A DNA stretch of 64,000 nucleotides from assembly GCA_900556485.1 (NCBI GenBank), contig USOX01000004.1, positions 1 through 64,000 of the forward strand, read 5' to 3'. The position numbers were made by a program, and so were the translations under genes. This DNA is from an uncultured Dysgonomonas sp. (GTDB taxonomy: Bacteria > Bacteroidota > Bacteroidia > Bacteroidales > Dysgonomonadaceae). The notes under the pieces were generated by a model. That model ran no database searches. It was not told the DNA's origin and worked only from the letters and a program-made list of their open reading frames with translations. This document shows, piece after piece, positions 1 through 7,343 of this stretch (position 1 is the stretch's first letter; every line of letters begins with the position of its first letter).

Positions 1-453
1 TTTATACTTTTCATCTTTGGTCAGGCGATATCCGTTTCCAAAGCTGCAATAGACTTTAAAGCCCATATCGTGTGTTACTCCGTTTATCTTTTCTCTTTCT
101 ATCGGGGCCGTGTATTTGCGGGCTGCCTGTTCCCATTTAGGGTCTTTTGTGTATTCGTACATATACCAGATTTCTCCGGGAAAGAAGCCGCTTGTCCAGT
201 CGCGGGAAGGGACAAGGATAAGGTTGCCTTCTTCATCTATGGAACGGGGAGAAACTAAGGGTCTCTTCCCGTCTTTTCCAATTCTGGCAATGGAATCTAA
301 AACCAAACCCTTATCTACCTCAGACATTGCAAATGTGAGTTGAGATGCTGCAAAATCAAAGTCGGATTGAATAATGTCTTTTTGTGAGTCTTTTTTGTTA
401 TTACACGAAGTGATAAGAATTACTGTAAATATCAGAATTAAAAGCTTATTCAT
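1..453 (-). CDS. GH88-like unsaturated glucuronyl/galacturonyl hydrolase lipoprotein, N-terminal part
   Basis: The gene runs off the left edge; 151 N-terminal codons are present. The start is the ATG at 453-451, followed by a short hydrophobic signal with a lipobox ending ITSC (Cys17), so a lipoprotein is predicted. After a Ser/Asp-rich linker, W-T-S-G-F-F-P-G, W-Y-M-Y-E-Y-T and T-H-D-M-G-F form the pattern typical of the first helices of the (alpha/alpha)6 barrel of GH88. GH88 enzymes hydrate the unsaturated uronic acid left by polysaccharide lyases. The catalytic Asp region lies mostly outside the window, so activity cannot be judged. No lyase is visible nearby, so the context gives no substrate. 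GH105 is an alternative family. Confidence 0.72.
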   Translation of the reverse strand, partial: MNKLLILIFTVILITSCNNKKDSQKDIIQSDFDFAASQLTFAMSEVDKGLVLDSIARIGKDGKRPLVSPRSIDEEGNLILVPSRDWTSGFFPGEIWYMYEYTKDPKWEQAARKYTAPIEREKINGVTHDMGFKVYCSFGNGYRLTKDEKYK

Positions 454-546
454 CTGTTTTTTTAGTATTATTAGTATTAAATAAAATAAGGCCATCAAAG
501 ATAAATAAACTTTGTCTAGCCTCATTTATGATTTAACTATTTTTGC

Positions 547-1278
547 TTATTTACTGATAAGATTCTTGTATACAACAGTATTCAATAATTCGTCTTTCCT
601 TTGTTTAGAGATAGGCAGTTCTTTCTTATTTATAAAAAGCCTTCCTCCTGTAATTGTATCTATTTTTGAGATATTGACCAAATACGATCTATGTATTCTG
701 AAAAATGATTCTTTAGGCAGTATTTCTTCTAACGATGTCATTGTTTGATGTATCACATAGCTTTGATCAGCCATATATAGCTTTAAATAGTTCTGCATAC
801 CCTCTACATATAAAATGTCTTCCCACACAATTCTTATAAATGAATCACCTTGTCGAATATACATATCCGATTTGGACTCTTCTCCTGAGCTTTGAGGCAA
901 CAGATGAGATTCGAAAATATCATGAGCCCTTGTTGCTGCCTGAAAAAAACGCTGGAAGGAAATAGGTTTTAGCAAATAGTCCACTACATTCAGCCTGTAC
1001 CCTTCTAATGCATATTCGGAATAAGCTGTTGTAAAAATAGTCAAAGGTGCTTTATCTAACGATTCCAAGAATTCCAGTCCTGAAAGATCGGGCATGTTGA
1101 TATCGAGGAACATAAGGTCTATTTCTTTCTCTTTTAAGACTACAGCAGCTTCAAGAGCAGACGCACATGTAGCTTCTACAACCAAAAAATCTAATTTTTC
1201 TATATTACTTATTATAACCTTAATAGCGATTAGCTCATCATCAACAATCAAGCATTTTAAAGGACGAATATCAGACAT
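547..1278 (-). CDS. LytTR-type response regulator
   Basis: A 243-residue LytR/AlgR-type response regulator. The receiver domain (about residues 7-125) has the acidic pair Asp13-Asp14, the phosphoacceptor Asp59 in F-L-D-I-N-M-P and a Lys in LLKPISF. A C-terminal LytTR DNA-binding domain (about 140-240) carries F-F-R-I-H-R-S-Y-L-V-N. It starts 1 bp after the stop of the histidine kinase gene, so the two are cotranscribed. Three direct repeats in front of the divergent outer-membrane protein gene are candidate binding sites. The stimulus is unknown. Confidence 0.93.
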   Translation of the reverse strand: MSDIRPLKCLIVDDELIAIKVIISNIEKLDFLVVEATCASALEAAVVLKEKEIDLMFLDINMPDLSGLEFLESLDKAPLTIFTTAYSEYALEGYRLNVVDYLLKPISFQRFFQAATRAHDIFESHLLPQSSGEESKSDMYIRQGDSFIRIVWEDILYVEGMQNYLKLYMADQSYVIHQTMTSLEEILPKESFFRIHRSYLVNISKIDTITGGRLFINKKELPISKQRKDELLNTVVYKNLISK

Positions 1279-1279
1279 T

Positions 1280-2302
1280 TTATAACGAAATTTCGAGTTT
1301 TGAGTAATAAGTTGTTTCTGTTTCTTTTATTGATAACTTATAATTGTGATTATAAAGTATATCTAATCGGTTTTTAAGGTTGTCCAGACCTATACCGGAG
1401 TTTTCTCCAATTATATTTGTCTGCATTGTTTTCTTAGAATTTTCTACTTCCAAACAGATATTTCGCTTATGCTGTTCAAAAATTATATTTATATACCCTT
1501 TACTATTAGCTCCTCTATAGACATGTTTAAAAGCATTTTCTACCAAAGGAATAAACAATAATGGAGGTACTCTCCTATTTTCGTCTTCCATATTCCATAC
1601 ACATGTAATATCTAATTTGTCTTCCCATCTGATTTTTTCTATATCTACAAAGTCTTTCAGGAACTGTATCTCTTCCCGTATGCTCACTTCGTCTTTCTTT
1701 CCACTGTATAGTTGATAACGAAGTATATCGGCATATTTCAACAACAAAGGAGACGCCAAATCATCTTTCTTTTCCACATAGTAATTAATATGATTCAGTA
1801 CATTGAACATAAAATGTGGATTTATCTGCCCTTTAAGCACCTGCAACTGAGACTCTAGATGCTCTTTTTCCAGATAATAATGAGCATAGTAAAATTGCAA
1901 GCAACAAAAACATACATTAATTAAGACTCCGGCTGATAAGAATATTGTAAAAAAATACCAAGGATAATCTTCTATATTAAAATAATCTGTTGGTTCAGAA
2001 ATACCAACTTTAGTGAACCAATTGAACAGAAAAAGATAAAATAGAAATATTCCACCTACTATAATAGAGAAAATAATAAGCTGAATAATAAAGGCCTTCC
2101 ACTTTCTACTTTTCATTGCCTTATTTAATAGATTTTTACTCAAATACATTGTAAAAGGATAAGCAGTTACTAAAAGGAATAAAGGAAACAATAATGCTTC
2201 AGTAACTGAAGTCTGTGGCAGTGCCTGAAATAAAAACTGGCAATATAGTATCACCCAAAATAGAGCTACAAGGCTTTTATATTTTTTAATCTGTATTTTC
2301 AT
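1280..2302 (-). CDS. LytS-like sensor histidine kinase
   Basis: A 340-residue membrane histidine kinase of the His_kinase (PF06580)/HATPase type. Four hydrophobic segments fill the first 140 residues. The H-box Q-I-N-P-H-F-M-F-N holds the phospho-His (His163), followed by the N-box V-E-N-A-F-K-H and the G-box G-I-G-L-D-N-L-K-N-R-L. It has no extracellular sensor domain and resembles the LytS/YehU kinases common in Bacteroidota. I chose the ATG at 2302, just before the first membrane segment. An in-frame ATG at 2365 would add 21 residues that run into the direct repeats at 2339-2388. It is coupled to the LytTR regulator downstream. Confidence 0.92.
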   Translation of the reverse strand: MKIQIKKYKSLVALFWVILYCQFLFQALPQTSVTEALLFPLFLLVTAYPFTMYLSKNLLNKAMKSRKWKAFIIQLIIFSIIVGGIFLFYLFLFNWFTKVGISEPTDYFNIEDYPWYFFTIFLSAGVLINVCFCCLQFYYAHYYLEKEHLESQLQVLKGQINPHFMFNVLNHINYYVEKKDDLASPLLLKYADILRYQLYSGKKDEVSIREEIQFLKDFVDIEKIRWEDKLDITCVWNMEDENRRVPPLLFIPLVENAFKHVYRGANSKGYINIIFEQHKRNICLEVENSKKTMQTNIIGENSGIGLDNLKNRLDILYNHNYKLSIKETETTYYSKLEISL

Positions 2303-2338
2303 GCTACAAATATAAGACATTAGTTTATAGACAGGTTT

Positions 2339-2388
2339 ATCATTCGTCAAAAGCAAATATATCATTCGTCAAAAAGAATTCGTCAAAA
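2339..2388 (+). repeat. Three direct repeats, candidate LytTR binding sites
   Basis: Three copies of ATTCGTCAAAA lie at 2342-2352, 2364-2374 and 2378-2388. The first two share the 14-mer ATCATTCGTCAAAA and are spaced by exactly 22 bp, two helical turns. The third follows 14 bp later. LytTR domains typically bind direct repeats about two turns apart. The block sits between the kinase gene and the divergent DUF6268-type gene, so it is a plausible operator for this system. Confidence 0.5.
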
Positions 2389-2432
2389 AGACAACCTTGA
2401 TGATATTTGTCATCAAATTATAAACATCTGAT

Positions 2433-3335
2433 ATGAAACCAATATTATTATTTGTAAGCTTCTTTCTTCTCTGCATATATACAAATGCACAGATATCGTT
2501 GAAAACTGAATACATGGGAACCTCGAGCTATAGAGATGATGATACGAACGAAAAGATAGGCGATAGCAAGGGATCGGCTATTGTATATCAAGGGAATATA
2601 AACATCCCTCTCTCTATGAAGATGAATGAGAGAAACCAACCTACAGCATGGAGTATTAACACCGGAGCCTCATATGTTTCTCTAAAAAACAAGAACTTCA
2701 CAGAGGATTTAGTATCGGACGAAATTATGAATGGCTATTTAGGAATTACACATATGAGGCCAATCAGTAATAAATGGTCTTTGATTTTATCTCTCGGCGC
2801 CGGAGTATATTCCCCAACAACCAATGTATCGAAAATAACAAGCAAACATATACTAGGAAACGGTTGTGCTATTTTTGTATGTAATGTGAGACCAAATCTC
2901 CAACTAGGTGGAGGTTTAGCTGTCAATAATAGTTTTGGTTACCCGATGGCTTTTCCTGCTATGTATTTGAATTGGAATACTGATGGTTTGTTTCAGGTTA
3001 ATATATCTATGGCAGACGGGTTAAATATGTCAGCAGGTTATAATCTGAACAAATACATGTGTACAAGCTTGATTTTTGAAATGAACGGACAGATGTCATT
3101 GCTGGAAAAGGATGGCAAAGATATGATGTTTACTCACCAATATATGATAGGTGGAGGACGCTTAAACTTTAAAATAGCAGATAAAATATCTATTCCTCTG
3201 ACTGTTGGAGTCAATTGTATGCGAATAGGAATGTATAAGAAAAGGACTCTGAAAGCGATGTTTAGCGACCAACCGGGAGGATATTTTCAGGCATCGCCAT
3301 ATATTGCAGCAGGAATAGCTATTAATTTCAAATGA
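2433..3335 (+). CDS. DUF6268-type outer-membrane beta-barrel protein
   Basis: A 300-residue protein with a Sec signal peptide (about residues 1-19, ending T-N-A). The rest alternates amphipathic strands with short Gly/Asn-rich turns and ends in A-A-G-I-A-I-N-F-K, a typical outer-membrane barrel end. It resembles the DUF6268 family, which often sits beside LytTR two-component genes in Bacteroidota; the family name is from memory. It is divergent from the kinase-regulator pair, and the direct repeats lie immediately upstream, so it is probably the main target of that system. The function is unknown; a small barrel, pore or membrane-stress reporter is possible. Confidence 0.6.
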   Translation: MKPILLFVSFFLLCIYTNAQISLKTEYMGTSSYRDDDTNEKIGDSKGSAIVYQGNINIPLSMKMNERNQPTAWSINTGASYVSLKNKNFTEDLVSDEIMNGYLGITHMRPISNKWSLILSLGAGVYSPTTNVSKITSKHILGNGCAIFVCNVRPNLQLGGGLAVNNSFGYPMAFPAMYLNWNTDGLFQVNISMADGLNMSAGYNLNKYMCTSLIFEMNGQMSLLEKDGKDMMFTHQYMIGGGRLNFKIADKISIPLTVGVNCMRIGMYKKRTLKAMFSDQPGGYFQASPYIAAGIAINFK

Positions 3336-3385
3336 TAATACTTTCTCGAAAAAAGAAGAAAATGCATCAATAGTGACTTTCTCTT

Positions 3386-3450
3386 TGTCATTCTGAACGT
3401 AGTGAAGAATCTCTTTAAGCAAGAGATGTTTCACTACGTTCAACATGACA
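3386..3450. repeat. REP-like 30-bp-arm inverted repeat
   Basis: Two 30-nt arms (3386-3415 and 3421-3450) match in 26 of 30 positions around a 5-nt loop. The outer ends are TGTCAT / ATGACA and the core is TGAACGTAGTGAA. It lies between convergent genes (DUF6268-type and MFS). This type of hairpin is scattered through many Bacteroidota genomes and may act as a terminator or as a REP/MITE-like mobile repeat. No transposase is nearby. Confidence 0.75.
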
Positions 3451-3464
3451 GAAAAGAGTAATAC

Positions 3465-4631
3465 TTAAGCCTTACTCTCTTTTATACCAATTTTATATGC
3501 GCAAAAAACCAAATACAAAATGCACACAGCAATCACTATTAAAGATCCGTTTTGTCCACCTAGTAAATCTGAGAAGAATCCCATTAATGGAGGGATTACT
3601 GCTCCACCACATACTCCGGTAATCATCAATCCTGATATCTCGTTTGTCTTTTCCGGTAAGATTTCCACTGCTTTAGAGTAGATAACTGAGAAAACTGTAG
3701 CACAAGCAAACCCTATCAATCCTACAAAAGAAAGGATCAATAGTTCTGTTGTCACAAAAGATAGTGCTACAAAGAAGACAGCAGCTAATAGAATATTTAC
3801 CCTAAAGTATTTTACAGGGTTGAATTTTTTCAGCAAAATAATACCTAAAAACGTACCGGCAGTCCTCATCAGAAAATATACACTGGAACCTATAGCTGAA
3901 TCTTCTACAGATTTTCCACAATATTCAATCAACAATTTAGGGCTGATTGTATTCATTCCTACATCTGCCCCCACAATAAAGACAATACCTCCGAACAATA
4001 GAAGTATCTTTCTATTCTTTAATAAGCGGAATGCATCGGCAAAAGATGTGCCGCCGCTTGTTGTATGTGCTTCTTTTTCGATAGGCGTAACTGATAACCA
4101 TGCCAACGATAGCAGGGTAAGAACAGCATAAATGACAAAAATGTAAGACCACATGCCCAAAGCTTTAGCAGCAAAAGCAGCAATCAGAGGTGCACAAAAT
4201 GAAGAGATAGCCTTAATAAACTGCCCCCCGGTAAGTGCGCTAACATAGTTATTTCCATGTACTATATTAGATAACAATGGATTAAGTGCTACCTGTAAGA
4301 TGGTGTTACCTATACCTATCAGTGCAAAAGCAATAAGGCACGAAGCAAAGCTGTACACAACATATGGTATTATAACACCAACAAAAGTTATCACCAGACT
4401 GATTATAACCATATTTTTTCGGCCGATACGGTTCATCCATACCGAAGCCGGGATAGATATTAACAAGAACCACAGAAAAACCATGGAAGGTAAAAATCCT
4501 GATGCCGATTCGGACAACTGAAAATCAACCTTGACAAAGGACGTGGCAATACCTACCAAATCGCAAAATCCCATAATGAAAAAACCAAACATTACGGGGA
4601 ATAATTTACTTAGAGCAACTTTATTACTCAT
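3465..4631 (-). CDS. MFS sugar transporter, last gene of the mannoside operon
   Basis: A 388-residue inner-membrane protein with about 12 hydrophobic segments and the MFS loop motif N-R-I-G-R-K-N after the second segment. It resembles the FucP/sugar-proton symporter branch, which in Bacteroidota often takes up the monosaccharides released by polysaccharide utilization loci. It starts 77 bp after the LamG lipoprotein gene and ends the operon that begins with the mannose-6-phosphate isomerase. Mannose or a small manno-oligosaccharide is therefore the likely cargo, inferred from context only. Confidence 0.85.
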   Translation of the reverse strand: MSNKVALSKLFPVMFGFFIMGFCDLVGIATSFVKVDFQLSESASGFLPSMVFLWFLLISIPASVWMNRIGRKNMVIISLVITFVGVIIPYVVYSFASCLIAFALIGIGNTILQVALNPLLSNIVHGNNYVSALTGGQFIKAISSFCAPLIAAFAAKALGMWSYIFVIYAVLTLLSLAWLSVTPIEKEAHTTSGGTSFADAFRLLKNRKILLLFGGIVFIVGADVGMNTISPKLLIEYCGKSVEDSAIGSSVYFLMRTAGTFLGIILLKKFNPVKYFRVNILLAAVFFVALSFVTTELLILSFVGLIGFACATVFSVIYSKAVEILPEKTNEISGLMITGVCGGAVIPPLMGFFSDLLGGQNGSLIVIAVCILYLVFCAYKIGIKESKA

Positions 4632-4708
4632 ATACTACATATTTTGTTATTATAATTAGTTAAAGAATTGCAGGACAATTCGCTAATCATCCTGCAACCC
4701 TACCTCTA

Positions 4709-5650
4709 TTAATCTATCGGACTCCAGGTTATCTGAGAACCAATAGCTGTATGATTACCTGTTTTATCCAAGATAGAGGATCCAACATTCAAATTCATAG
4801 GCCAATAAGCTAGTAATCCTGTTTCTGTACCTGCAAAATCAATAGTCCTGTCGGCGTCAATTTCATCTTTAGTCTTCGGAAAACTCCAGAAGCTAACTTT
4901 ATATACATTTCCAGAAAACCATCTTCCAGCATAAGTAGGGTGAATACCTATTTTGAATTTAGTATCCGGTAATACATTTACATTTCGTTTACTACCTGAT
5001 ACCGACATTCTTTCTACACCATCTACATAAAACTTAGTAGTTTGTCCATCGAAAGTCATTGCAAGATCGTACCAAATATCTTTTTCGAATGCAAAAGATA
5101 CATTTCCGCCTACCCATCCTCCATTATGGACATAGGCCTGCATTGTACTACCTCCGCCTCTTCTCATTATTATACCACCGGTTCCGTCTTCGGCACAGAG
5201 AAGATTATTCCAATCCATATCTTTCATTTTAGCTTTAAACTGGATTGTGAAACCATCTATCATTTCAGGATAATCTTTTACTGGCCCCAACATAAACTCG
5301 CTAGCTTTGTCATAGAAAGGATAACCTGCTTTTACTGTATTATTTTTATAAATTTCAATATCAGCTTCCAAAGTCTCTATTGCCTTTTTGATAGCATCAT
5401 CTGATTCTGCCGTTTCGGCTATAAATCTAGCCCATTGTATCTTTGTTTGCAATGCTTTTTGTGATCCCGGTGCATAATCTCCTTCATTAAGTCCTTCTTC
5501 TGTCGAACTTAACAATTGTTCAGCTTTTAGTATCACACTATCCAAATCCTTTATCGAAGGGAAAGAATCACTATCGCTGCACTGAGTAAATCCCATTGCA
5601 AGGCTAAAGATAAAGATGAAAAGTATCGGATATTTATATATTGTTTTCAT
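4709..5650 (-). CDS. LamG-domain surface lipoprotein (putative glycan-binding protein)
   Basis: A 313-residue lipoprotein: signal peptide with the lipobox region ending F-T-Q-C (Cys24), then acidic residues typical of surface-exported Bacteroidota lipoproteins. Residues 35-105 form a helical FIVAR/DUF4972-like segment. Residues 115-310 form a concanavalin-like LamG fold, with D-G-F-T-I-Q-F-K, W-Y-D-L-A-M-T-F-D-G and K-F-Y-V-D-G-V. It directly follows susD in the place usually taken by the surface glycan-binding protein, so binding of the imported mannoside is likely. No hydrolase residues are apparent. Confidence 0.8.
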   Translation of the reverse strand: MKTIYKYPILFIFIFSLAMGFTQCSDSDSFPSIKDLDSVILKAEQLLSSTEEGLNEGDYAPGSQKALQTKIQWARFIAETAESDDAIKKAIETLEADIEIYKNNTVKAGYPFYDKASEFMLGPVKDYPEMIDGFTIQFKAKMKDMDWNNLLCAEDGTGGIIMRRGGGSTMQAYVHNGGWVGGNVSFAFEKDIWYDLAMTFDGQTTKFYVDGVERMSVSGSKRNVNVLPDTKFKIGIHPTYAGRWFSGNVYKVSFWSFPKTKDEIDADRTIDFAGTETGLLAYWPMNLNVGSSILDKTGNHTAIGSQITWSPID

Positions 5651-5694
5651 ATTCTTTATTTATAATTAAGATATTAAACCTACATTATATCAAT

Positions 5695-7332
5695 TTAGTA
5701 TTGATCGTTTTGTCCTAAAGTAGAAGGGTCAGGCATACCATCCAATTGTTTCTGAGGAATAGGGCGTTTTAGGTGAAACTCCTTGATATAAGGGCCTGCA
5801 TCAGGATTATAAGCTCTCACATGCTCCAATAATTTACCTGTACGTTTAAGGTCGAACCAACGTTGATGTTCCCCCCCTAACTCACGGCCTCTTTCTTCAA
5901 GGATAAAATCCAGTGTCATATCATCCGAAGTAACCTTCATTGCATTTTCGTAGCCAGGAGCGATTGCTCGTTTTCTCAGATCGGTAATGTAAGGTAGAGC
6001 AACATCCTTCTTGCTTTGCATTATATTCGCTTCTGCTGCGATAAGATACATTTCAGCAAGACGTAATACAGGATAGTTTCTGGACGAAATATTATCTGTA
6101 GCACTTGTACGTGTATTATCAAAGAATTTAGTTAAGCTAATGAAAGTACCTCTATCTTTAGGGACTCCTGTTGCAGCATCATACAAATCATCAATATCGA
6201 ATACTGTGAAACGCGTTTTTGCATAATTACGTTCTGCTGATGTCAACTTATCAGGATACAATAACAAAGCTGTATCTTTATGGATAGTCTTCATATCCGG
6301 GAATGTTCCTGAAACGTTTTCACTGGCATCATTATATAAATATACACATTGATGTCCTTGTTCCCATCTAAGATCGGCTTTTTTATCAAATAACGAAATA
6401 TAATACTTAGTAGGCAAAAACTGACAAATATCGGTACCAATACCATAACCTGTATAATTAAGCTCCGGCTTTATCCCCGGAAAACGATCAAAGTCCATAC
6501 AGAATGCCTGCCAATACCAGCTACCACCTCCACCAAAAGCTTTATCTCTTGTAAATTCTACTGTCCAAATAAACTCTTTGTTTATTTTCTTGCTCTCATC
6601 CCATAAGTCTTTCCATGATGGTTCTAGTTCATAACCATAATTTGTGATTACATCATCAGCCATTTCAGCAGCTTCTTTCCAGTCTCCATGATAAAGGTAG
6701 ATACGTGCAAGCAGAGCTTTTGCCACAGCTTGATTTACTCGCCCTTGTTCATTCGTTGTAGGAGGAAGATCAGGAATAGCTTCTTTCAGATTGCTAATCA
6801 TTTTCTGATAAAAATCTTCTACTGACGAACGGGTAGCATAAAGCCCTTCATTCATATCTGTAGACTTAGGTAGATACACATCTCCCCAGGTATTTGTTAT
6901 CCAGAACAGATATAGAGATTGTAGAGTAAGCACCTCTGCTTTACGCATTTTCTTCACATCTTCATCTTCGTATTTCATCGTAGAATAGCTCTCTAGGAAC
7001 AAGTTGGTATTCCAGACTGCTTTATAAAAATGCTCCCATAGCCATGTAATACTATTCTCGGATGGAGTAAGCCCATTATAATCAACCAACAGGCTGGCTC
7101 TTGTATATTTAGCCCTCAACCAAGTATCTGCTCCATTTTCTGAAATATCGGCCAAACTATAAGTACCTCCGTATACATTTATTTTTTTATACAAAAGATT
7201 AACTAAAGCCTCACTCCCCTCTTCTGTTTTGAAAACATCAACTGTAGGACCATACGATTCTTCATCCAGAAAATCACAATTCTGCAATGTTAACCCTATC
7301 AGGATTGATATTAGAATATATATTTTTTTCAT
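5695..7332 (-). CDS. susD-like: SusD/RagB-type glycan-binding lipoprotein
   Basis: A 545-residue SusD family lipoprotein (Cys19, Q-N-C-D-F-L-D). SusD proteins form the lid of the SusC transporter and bind glycan at the cell surface. The N-terminal TPR-like region carries A-K-A-L-L-A-R-I-Y-L-Y-H-G-D-W. The C-terminal part carries R-N-Y-P-V-L-R-L-A-E-M-Y-L-I-A-A-E-A and E-E-R-G-R-E-L-G-G-E, both classic RagB/SusD motifs. The start at 7332 fits the signal peptide and lies 11 bp after the susC stop. A longer reading from 7392 would overlap susC and lacks a signal. Confidence 0.95.
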   Translation of the reverse strand: MKKIYILISILIGLTLQNCDFLDEESYGPTVDVFKTEEGSEALVNLLYKKINVYGGTYSLADISENGADTWLRAKYTRASLLVDYNGLTPSENSITWLWEHFYKAVWNTNLFLESYSTMKYEDEDVKKMRKAEVLTLQSLYLFWITNTWGDVYLPKSTDMNEGLYATRSSVEDFYQKMISNLKEAIPDLPPTTNEQGRVNQAVAKALLARIYLYHGDWKEAAEMADDVITNYGYELEPSWKDLWDESKKINKEFIWTVEFTRDKAFGGGGSWYWQAFCMDFDRFPGIKPELNYTGYGIGTDICQFLPTKYYISLFDKKADLRWEQGHQCVYLYNDASENVSGTFPDMKTIHKDTALLLYPDKLTSAERNYAKTRFTVFDIDDLYDAATGVPKDRGTFISLTKFFDNTRTSATDNISSRNYPVLRLAEMYLIAAEANIMQSKKDVALPYITDLRKRAIAPGYENAMKVTSDDMTLDFILEERGRELGGEHQRWFDLKRTGKLLEHVRAYNPDAGPYIKEFHLKRPIPQKQLDGMPDPSTLGQNDQY

Positions 7333-7343
7333 AGTCTTAAAAT

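Noticed and set aside
70..343. Two plus-strand ORFs of 62 and 77 codons
   Set aside because: They lie opposite the GH88-like gene, whose minus-strand frame is open from the window edge and carries a lipobox and family motifs.
2339..2388. CRISPR array
   Set aside because: Only three short 11-bp repeats with 3-11 bp between them; this is far from CRISPR repeat and spacer lengths, and no cas gene is present.
3162..3446. Minus-strand ORF of 94 codons
   Set aside because: It runs through the REP-like hairpin and the end of the DUF6268-type gene; the composition is that of a shadow frame.
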